DNA from: Sulfidibacterium sp046706345 | GTDB lineage: Bacteria > Bacteroidota > Bacteroidia > Bacteroidales > F082 | Length of the DNA: 10,006 nucleotides | NCBI GenBank assembly: GCA_046706345.1 | Contig: JBJKPL010000166.1 | Coordinates: 1 to 10,006 of the forward strand | Direction: 5' to 3' | In this document: piece after piece, positions 4,812 to 10,006 of the stretch | How the letters are laid out: every line of letters starts with the position of its first letter | Numbering within the stretch: the stretch's first letter is position 1 | The notes under the pieces: model-generated | Told to the model about the DNA's origin: nothing | Seen by the model: the letters and a program-made list of their open reading frames with translations, nothing else | Databases searched by the model: none | Program-made: the position numbers and the translations under genes

Positions 4812-7511
4812 CGGGCGCTTCACGGTAAATTATTAACATCGGTTTGGTTATTTTCTTTGATCATTTTCCTGGCAAATGATGCAATGGCTTTGCCTTTTTC
4901 GGGAAACCGGTCACGGGATGCTTTTTTCCCGACTGCCGATACGCTGATAAAAAAAGGTACCCCTGCCCCTGCAGACAGTTTGGAAGCGGCCGACACACTG
5001 AAGGCCCATGCAGCCAACAAAGACACCACCCAGGCGTTACGACTGGAATTCGATCTCGTCAGGCACGCCGACGATTCCATCGTACAGGACCTGAAAAACA
5101 AAAAAGTGTATCTGTATGGAAATGCCGAGATCAGTTATGGAAACATGGACTTAAAAGCGGCTTATATTGCGGTGGATTTTAACACCAATACGGTCTTTGC
5201 CAAAGGCCTGCCCGATTCAACGGGAAAAGTCCGGGGAATCCCTGAATTCAAGCAGGGAGATGAAGTTTTCGATGCCCAGACCATCCGTTACGATTTTGTC
5301 ACCCGCAAGGGGATCATTCATGATGTGGCCACCAAACAAAGCGAAGGCTATCTGCATGGTAAAGAGGTCAAGCGCATGCCCGACAACAGCATCAATGTAA
5401 AAAACGGCGAATTCACCACCTGCGACCTGCCCGATCCCCATTATGCTTTCCGTTTTTACAAAGCACGGGTGATCCCGGGCAAACTGATCATTACCGGACC
5501 CGTATATATGGAAGTAGAAGGCATTCCGCTGCCGTTGGCCTTGCCTTTCGGGATCTTTCCCAACAACCCCAAACGAACTTCCGGACTGATCCTCCCCTCG
5601 TACGGGGAATCCACCAGTCAGGGTTTTTATCTTCAGGGTGGCGGCTATTTTTGGAACATCAACGATAAGATGACGCTGAAAGTGACCGGAAACATCTATA
5701 CCGGCGGTAGCTGGGCCATCTCACCCGTTTTCACTTATAAAAACCGCTACAAATACAGTGGCAACTTTTCGCTGGGGCTGGCACAGAACATCATCAGCAC
5801 CAAGGGGTCGCCCGATTATCAGAATTCGCACGACTTTCACATCCAGTGGTCGCACCAGCAGGATCCCAAAGCCCGGCCCAACAGTTCCTTCTCCGCCAGC
5901 GTGAACATTTACAGCAGCAATTACGTGAAATATACCGCCGTTTCCTCGGATACCTACCTCTCGAATACCTTCTCCTCCAGCATTTCCTATCAAAAAAACT
6001 GGGGCAACAACATCCAGCTCACCGCCGCCTCCACGTATACCCAAAACACGAATACACATGGTGTGCAGCTGGCGCTGCCTGACATCACTTTTAACGTGAA
6101 TACCTTCTATCCTTTCCGGAGGGAGAACAGCGTAAAAAAAAGCCTGTTGGACGGGTTGAGCATATCCTACAACATGCAGCTTGAAAATTCCATCAATGCC
6201 ACCGACTCGACGCTCTTTACCAATCAGTCGTTGCGTGACATGCAAAACGGCATTGTCCAGCGGATCCCGATCGCATTGCCGTTGAAAGTGCTGAAATATT
6301 TCACCTTAAGTAACAGCATCAATATCACCGACCGGGTCTATACCAGCAGTCTGAGAACCTATTGGGTGAACGATTCCGCGGTGATCAACGGAGTGCCCTA
6401 TCCCAGCTATGCCAAAACGGATACCATTCCGGGTCTGAATAACGAAATGGATTTTACCCTCAGCAGCAGCCTTTCGACCAAGGTTTTCGGTATGGTAAAA
6501 TTCAAGAAAGGACCCATCCGCGCCATCCGCCATGTGATGACGCCCTCCGTAGGATTTTCCTACACTCCGGATTTCTCCAACAGCTTCTGGCGGTATACGG
6601 GCCGGTACACCGACTCCACCGGGCGCTCGATCACCTATTCGAAATACAGTGGTTTTCTGTGGGGGGCGAACCCCATGCAAAAACAGGGGAGCATCACATT
6701 TTCGCTATCCAACAGCCTGGAGATCAAGGTTCCTTCAAAGAAAGACACCGTCACCGGATTAAAAAAGATCCCGCTCATAGAGAACTTCACCATTTCGGGG
6801 AATTACAACCTGGCCGCCGACTCGGTGAGGATGTCCCCTATTTCCCTGACGGGAAGAACGACGTTGTGGAAAGGGCTGAACATCCAGTTCAACGGCATCA
6901 TCGATCCCTATGCCACCGATTCGCTGGGCCGCGACATCAACAAAACCATGTGGCAGGTCCACCGTAAATTTTTCCGTTGGAAAAATTCGGCCTGGAATCT
7001 GAGCTTCAATTTTCATCTCAGCCAGGACACCTTCCACAAAAACAAAACGAAGGGATCCTCCCAGCAGGGAGCCAGTCAGGATTCTACCGCCGTAACCCCA
7101 CCCCCGGAGCAAGTGCCGCCCAACATGCAGACCGGTGTAGCACAGCAACTGGACTGGAAAGTGCCGTGGTCGATGAACCTGAACTATCAGTTCACTTATT
7201 CGAATATCCGAAATTTTACCAATTTCATCTATTCCTCCAATAAAACCCTGGTTCAAACGTTAGGTTTCAGTGGTCAGGTCAGCCTGACAAAAAACTGGAA
7301 ATTTTCGTTCAATTCGGGATGGGATTTTACCAACCACCAGCTGTCGTTTACCTCGGTAAACATCTACAGAAATCTGCATTGCTGGGAAATGAGTTTTTCC
7401 TGGATCCCCATCGGTCCCAGAAAAAGCTGGAATTTCACCATCCAGATCAAAGCCAGTATGCTGAAAGATTTCAAGCTGACCAAGCAAAAAAGTTTCCTGG
7501 AAAGCTATTAA
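4803..7511 (+). CDS. lptD: LptD-like LPS-assembly outer-membrane protein
   Basis: This outer-membrane barrel of about 902 residues inserts LPS into the outer leaflet, receiving it from the periplasmic OstA-type bridge and normally plugged by LptE, which is not seen here. Residues 1-29 form a signal peptide (KLLTSVWLFSLIIFLANDAMA, cleaved before LPF). Residues about 30-80 are a polar linker. Residues about 82-215 form an OstA/jellyroll domain (KVYLYGNAEISYGN, FDAQTIRYDF). A transition motif with FPNNPKRTSGLILPSYGES follows near 250-268. From there to the C-terminus, aromatic-alternating strands make the barrel. A Ser/Gln/Pro-rich stretch at about 750-783 is probably a surface loop.

There are only two cysteines, Cys207 (FTTCDLPDPHYAF) and Cys860 (NLHCWEMSFSW). 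No suitable ATG exists: ATG 4620 would run about 146 bp back into the amidase gene and has no signal peptide, and the next ATG is Met28, inside the signal peptide. TTG 4803, preceded by AGAAAG, gives a normal one. Confidence 0.93.
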   Translation: MFKRALHGKLLTSVWLFSLIIFLANDAMALPFSGNRSRDAFFPTADTLIKKGTPAPADSLEAADTLKAHAANKDTTQALRLEFDLVRHADDSIVQDLKNKKVYLYGNAEISYGNMDLKAAYIAVDFNTNTVFAKGLPDSTGKVRGIPEFKQGDEVFDAQTIRYDFVTRKGIIHDVATKQSEGYLHGKEVKRMPDNSINVKNGEFTTCDLPDPHYAFRFYKARVIPGKLIITGPVYMEVEGIPLPLALPFGIFPNNPKRTSGLILPSYGESTSQGFYLQGGGYFWNINDKMTLKVTGNIYTGGSWAISPVFTYKNRYKYSGNFSLGLAQNIISTKGSPDYQNSHDFHIQWSHQQDPKARPNSSFSASVNIYSSNYVKYTAVSSDTYLSNTFSSSISYQKNWGNNIQLTAASTYTQNTNTHGVQLALPDITFNVNTFYPFRRENSVKKSLLDGLSISYNMQLENSINATDSTLFTNQSLRDMQNGIVQRIPIALPLKVLKYFTLSNSINITDRVYTSSLRTYWVNDSAVINGVPYPSYAKTDTIPGLNNEMDFTLSSSLSTKVFGMVKFKKGPIRAIRHVMTPSVGFSYTPDFSNSFWRYTGRYTDSTGRSITYSKYSGFLWGANPMQKQGSITFSLSNSLEIKVPSKKDTVTGLKKIPLIENFTISGNYNLAADSVRMSPISLTGRTTLWKGLNIQFNGIIDPYATDSLGRDINKTMWQVHRKFFRWKNSAWNLSFNFHLSQDTFHKNKTKGSSQQGASQDSTAVTPPPEQVPPNMQTGVAQQLDWKVPWSMNLNYQFTYSNIRNFTNFIYSSNKTLVQTLGFSGQVSLTKNWKFSFNSGWDFTNHQLSFTSVNIYRNLHCWEMSFSWIPIGPRKSWNFTIQIKASMLKDFKLTKQKSFLESY

Positions 7512-7598
7512 CACTGAACAACAAATACCAGATTGCAGCGAAGGGGCTTCAGGAAAATACAAAATCCGTCGTATCACTCATATTTTTTTTAATTTAGC

Positions 7599-8582
7599 AT
7601 GCCTAAACGCCTAAACAAATTGAATCAGCTGAACAGGATAAAATATCTTATGTTATTGGGAGAATTGTTTTTAAGCGTGACGGTATACGGCCAACAAGCC
7701 CCTGTATTTACACAGTACAGCGCCTCATCTATGTTGATTAATGCAGGTTACGCGGGGATGGGAAAGGGAATTTGTGCTACCGGGATTGCCCGTCAGCAAT
7801 GGGTTGGCTTTAAGGATGCCAGCGGGAACAGTGTCGCCCCCAAGGATTTACTGATTAGTTTGGACGCCCCGGTCCCGCTGCTTGGCGGAGGTATCGGCCT
7901 TTCTATTCTCCAGGATCAGATCGGTTTTCAGAATGACATCGCCCTGCAGATCGCCTACAGCTACCACCTGACGCTTGAATCGGGGATCTTGGGAATGGGT
8001 GCCGGCGTCAACTTCACCAACCGGACCCTGGATTTCACCAAATTCAGTCCGGTTCAGTCCAACGACCCGGCCCTGTTGGGAAACAAACAGGCCGACATGC
8101 TGACGGATGCAAACCTGGGGATCTATTATCAAGGCAACAACCACCTATTTATAGGCCTTTCCGGGACCAATCTCCTGGAAAACAAAGGGAAAAACCTGAG
8201 TACTTCGGGAACGGCCGTTTATTACCGCACCGACAGGACCCTATATCTGACTGCAGGTTATGGTTTTGTTTTGCGGAACCATCCCAAATACCTTGTTACG
8301 CCCTCTTTGCTGATACAGACGGATTTAGCATCCACACAATATAACCTGTCCACATCCGTTACTTACAATAGCAAGATTTGGGGGGGAATCAACTATCGGT
8401 TCCAGGAATCGGTAGGTTTTTTAGTGGGCGTTCTTATTGACGGGATCCGGGTAGGCTACTCCTACGACCTTCCCACCTTGCCGGTGGGGCTGGCAGGAAG
8501 TCACGAGATCACGGTGAGTTACTGTTTTAAAATTAAAACGGAAAAAACAAAGACCCGTTATAAAAATACACGTTATTTGTAG
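7599..8582 (+). CDS. porP: PorP/SprF-family type IX secretion outer-membrane protein
   Basis: The 327-residue product is an outer-membrane beta-barrel of the PorP/SprF family, a component of the type IX secretion system (T9SS) that exports C-terminal-domain proteins and supports gliding adhesins. Residues 1-31 are a signal peptide (IKYLMLLGELFLSVTVYG, cleaved before QQAP). The mature N-terminus carries the family pattern QQAPVFTQYSASSMLINAGYAG (usually QQ-P-F-QY-N-NPAYAG), followed by ARQQWVGF at about 64-71. Barrel strands alternating hydrophobic and polar residues continue to the end (GAGVNFTNRTLDF, YLTAGYGF, WGGINYRF, GVLIDGIRVGYSYD). The last strand is HEITVSYCFKI, with a basic tail after it.

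ATG 7599 is the first good start. The gene lies 87 bp after lptD and 53 bp before gldK, the porP-porK order known in Porphyromonas gingivalis. This protein is one of several PorP/SprF paralogues usual in such genomes; adjacency to gldK supports the core copy. Confidence 0.93.
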   Translation: MPKRLNKLNQLNRIKYLMLLGELFLSVTVYGQQAPVFTQYSASSMLINAGYAGMGKGICATGIARQQWVGFKDASGNSVAPKDLLISLDAPVPLLGGGIGLSILQDQIGFQNDIALQIAYSYHLTLESGILGMGAGVNFTNRTLDFTKFSPVQSNDPALLGNKQADMLTDANLGIYYQGNNHLFIGLSGTNLLENKGKNLSTSGTAVYYRTDRTLYLTAGYGFVLRNHPKYLVTPSLLIQTDLASTQYNLSTSVTYNSKIWGGINYRFQESVGFLVGVLIDGIRVGYSYDLPTLPVGLAGSHEITVSYCFKIKTEKTKTRYKNTRYL

Positions 8583-8635
8583 CGGGGAAACAGAGTGAAA
8601 AGAAATATTTTCTTAAGGATATAAAAACTGTACAA

Positions 8636-10006
8636 ATGAAATTAAGAGGGTTGTTATACCTGCTTGCAGTGGTTTTTCTGGCAAGCTGTAGCAATACGGG
8701 AACGGGGGAACTGGTAGGTACCAGGAAACATTCCAGACCTTTCTACCAGCCCGACCCTTACGGAATGGTGTTCATTCCTCAGGGGAGTTTTACCATGGGC
8801 GCGGGGGCAGAAGATATTACCAACGGACATCTGATTCAACCCAAAACCGTTTCGGTATCCGCTTTTTATATGGATCAGACCGAAATTACCAATGATGAAT
8901 ACAGACAATTTGTTTACTGGGTCCGGGATTCCATTGCACGGACCATTCTGGGACAGGTGACCCCGGCAAAATATCTCATCGAACAAAACAAAAAAACCGG
9001 GGAGACCTATGATCCGCCCCTCCTGAACTGGAAGACCAAAATCGACTGGAGCAGCAAGGATCAAAATGTCCGTGAGGCTTTGAACCAGATGTATCTGCCT
9101 GAAAAAGAAAGATATTTCCGAAACAAGCAAATTGATACCCGGAAATTGATGTACACCTACTATTGGGTCGACCTTCAGGCTGCAGCACGGAAAGACTTCA
9201 GCCAGCCCGGCGATCCGAAAAACGCCAGTTTTGCCAACCGCCCGCAGGGTTTCCGCGACCGGTCGGTCTTTGTACACCATGCGACAATCAATGTCTATCC
9301 CGATACGCTGTGTTGGATTTCCGATTATCCATACTCTTTCAACGATCCGATGACGGAGAATTATTTCTGGCATCCCGCCTATGATCATTATCCTGTTGTC
9401 GGTGTCACCTGGGAACAGGCCCGGGCGTTCTGCATCTGGCGGACGCAATTGCTGAACAATTCAGAGAATCGAAAGAAAGGGGTGACGTTTTCAGAGTTCC
9501 GGCTTCCCACCGAAGCTGAATGGGAATGGGCTGCCCGAGGGGGCAACCAGTTGAGTCCTTATCCCTGGGGAGGGCCGTATACGCGGAATGCCAAGGGATG
9601 CTTCCTGGCCAACTTCAAGCCCTTACGTGGCAATTATGTGGCCGACGGTGGCTTACGGACCGTTATTGTGGGCCATTATCCGCCCAACGGTTTCGATTTG
9701 TATGATATGGCCGGCAATGTTGCCGAATGGACCGGCAGCGCCTACGATCCTTCTTCTTACAATGTTACCTGGGATATGGATCCCGACTACACTTACAACG
9801 CCAAACCCAGTGATCCGCCGGTGATGAAACGGAAAGTCATCCGCGGGGGTTCATGGAAAGATATTGCTTATTATCTAAGGGTGACCACCCGCACCTGGGA
9901 ATATCAGGATACGGCCAAATCCTACATCGGATTCCGTTGTATCCAGCCCTACCTCGGAAGAGACAAGGGTGACAACCCCAACCGCGCCTCCAGGGTTTAT
10001 CGTTAG
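8636..10006 (+). CDS. gldK: T9SS ring lipoprotein GldK/PorK (FGE/SUMF1-like fold)
   Basis: The 456-residue outer-membrane lipoprotein forms, with GldN/PorN, the periplasmic ring of the T9SS; family members are about 450-490 residues. The signal peptide ends in a lipobox, LASC, with Cys18 as the lipidated residue. The sulfatase-modifying-factor (FGE/SUMF1) fold covers about 42-448. Its motifs are GMVFIPQGSFTMGAG (43-57), FYMDQTEITNDEYRQF (77-92), YPVVGVTWEQARAFCIW (252-268), FRLPTEAEWEWAARGG (288-303), FDLYDMAGNVAEWTGSAY (353-370), VIRGGSWKD (411-419) and IGFRCIQP (441-448). An insertion of about 130 residues between about 100 and 240 separates the first and second halves, as in other GldK proteins. 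The two active-site cysteines of true formylglycine-generating enzyme appear absent, consistent with a structural role.

ATG 8636 gives a short signal peptide. The TAG is the final codon of the window, so gldL, gldM and gldN would lie beyond it. Confidence 0.95.
   Translation: MKLRGLLYLLAVVFLASCSNTGTGELVGTRKHSRPFYQPDPYGMVFIPQGSFTMGAGAEDITNGHLIQPKTVSVSAFYMDQTEITNDEYRQFVYWVRDSIARTILGQVTPAKYLIEQNKKTGETYDPPLLNWKTKIDWSSKDQNVREALNQMYLPEKERYFRNKQIDTRKLMYTYYWVDLQAAARKDFSQPGDPKNASFANRPQGFRDRSVFVHHATINVYPDTLCWISDYPYSFNDPMTENYFWHPAYDHYPVVGVTWEQARAFCIWRTQLLNNSENRKKGVTFSEFRLPTEAEWEWAARGGNQLSPYPWGGPYTRNAKGCFLANFKPLRGNYVADGGLRTVIVGHYPPNGFDLYDMAGNVAEWTGSAYDPSSYNVTWDMDPDYTYNAKPSDPPVMKRKVIRGGSWKDIAYYLRVTTRTWEYQDTAKSYIGFRCIQPYLGRDKGDNPNRASRVYR

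Noticed and set aside
7581..7590. TATTTTTTTT before porP as a promoter or terminator T run
   Set aside because: It misses the final G of TAnnTTTG and has no TTG 17-23 bp upstream. The only nearby hairpin (GAAG-GGG-CTTC near 7540) is four pairs and not adjacent to the T run.
8600..8614. Perfect inverted repeat AAGAAA-TAT-TTTCTT between porP and gldK
   Set aside because: The stem is six AT-rich pairs with no T run after it, too weak for a terminator. It may be chance in an AT-rich gap, and co-transcription of porP and gldK is more likely.
8654..9448. A long open frame (264 codons) on the minus strand opposite gldK
   Set aside because: It lies wholly inside the well-supported gldK coding sequence and has no start signal, promoter or recognisable motif.
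1..10006. Mobile elements, CRISPR arrays, tRNA or rRNA genes, or a defence or toxin system
   Set aside because: I saw no transposase, integrase, long terminal inverted repeats, regularly spaced DNA repeats, RNA-gene signatures or abrupt composition change. All large frames are assigned to envelope or housekeeping families, apart from the partial frame at 1-359.

Overview
The window looks like a Bacteroidota (Bacteroidetes) chromosome. It carries type IX secretion genes (a porP/sprF homologue followed by gldK/porK), Bacteroidota-style OstA-like and LptD-like proteins, TAnnTTTG -7 promoter motifs and few Shine-Dalgarno sites. Overall GC is near 50 % and codon use looks uniform. I see no mobile element, tRNA, rRNA, CRISPR array or long non-coding stretch; the largest gene-free gap is under 200 bp.

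Layout. At 1-359 (+) lies the C-terminal part of an unrecognised protein, whose stop is 4 bp from a low-molecular-weight protein tyrosine phosphatase (364-843, +). Next comes a secreted OstA/LptA-like protein (about 913-2481, +). Its end overlaps by 25 bp the end of a convergent MCE/MlaD-family protein (2457-3404, -). Upstream of mlaD on the same strand is an N-acetylmuramoyl-L-alanine amidase with a SPOR-like C-terminus (3593-4765, -). Divergent from the amidase, across a gap of only about 37 bp, starts a large LptD-like outer-membrane LPS translocon (about 4803-7511, +). The window ends with porP/sprF (7599-8582, +) and the complete gldK/porK lipoprotein (8636-10006, +), whose stop codon is the last three bases.

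How the genes fit together. Six of the eight genes act, or are predicted to act, in the envelope: LPS transport (OstA-like and LptD), lipid trafficking (MlaD), peptidoglycan hydrolysis (amidase) and T9SS assembly (PorP and GldK). In known systems gldL, gldM and gldN follow gldK, so the T9SS core probably continues beyond the right edge.

This is a conserved envelope-biogenesis neighbourhood and I do not see a wholly new system. The points most worth following up are a regular array of about 13 units of about 30 residues through the OstA-like protein, an LptD with exactly two cysteines placed to form one domain-linking disulfide, a divergent promoter in which the lptD -7 box lies inside the amidase reading frame, non-ATG starts in three genes, and the unrecognised first protein.
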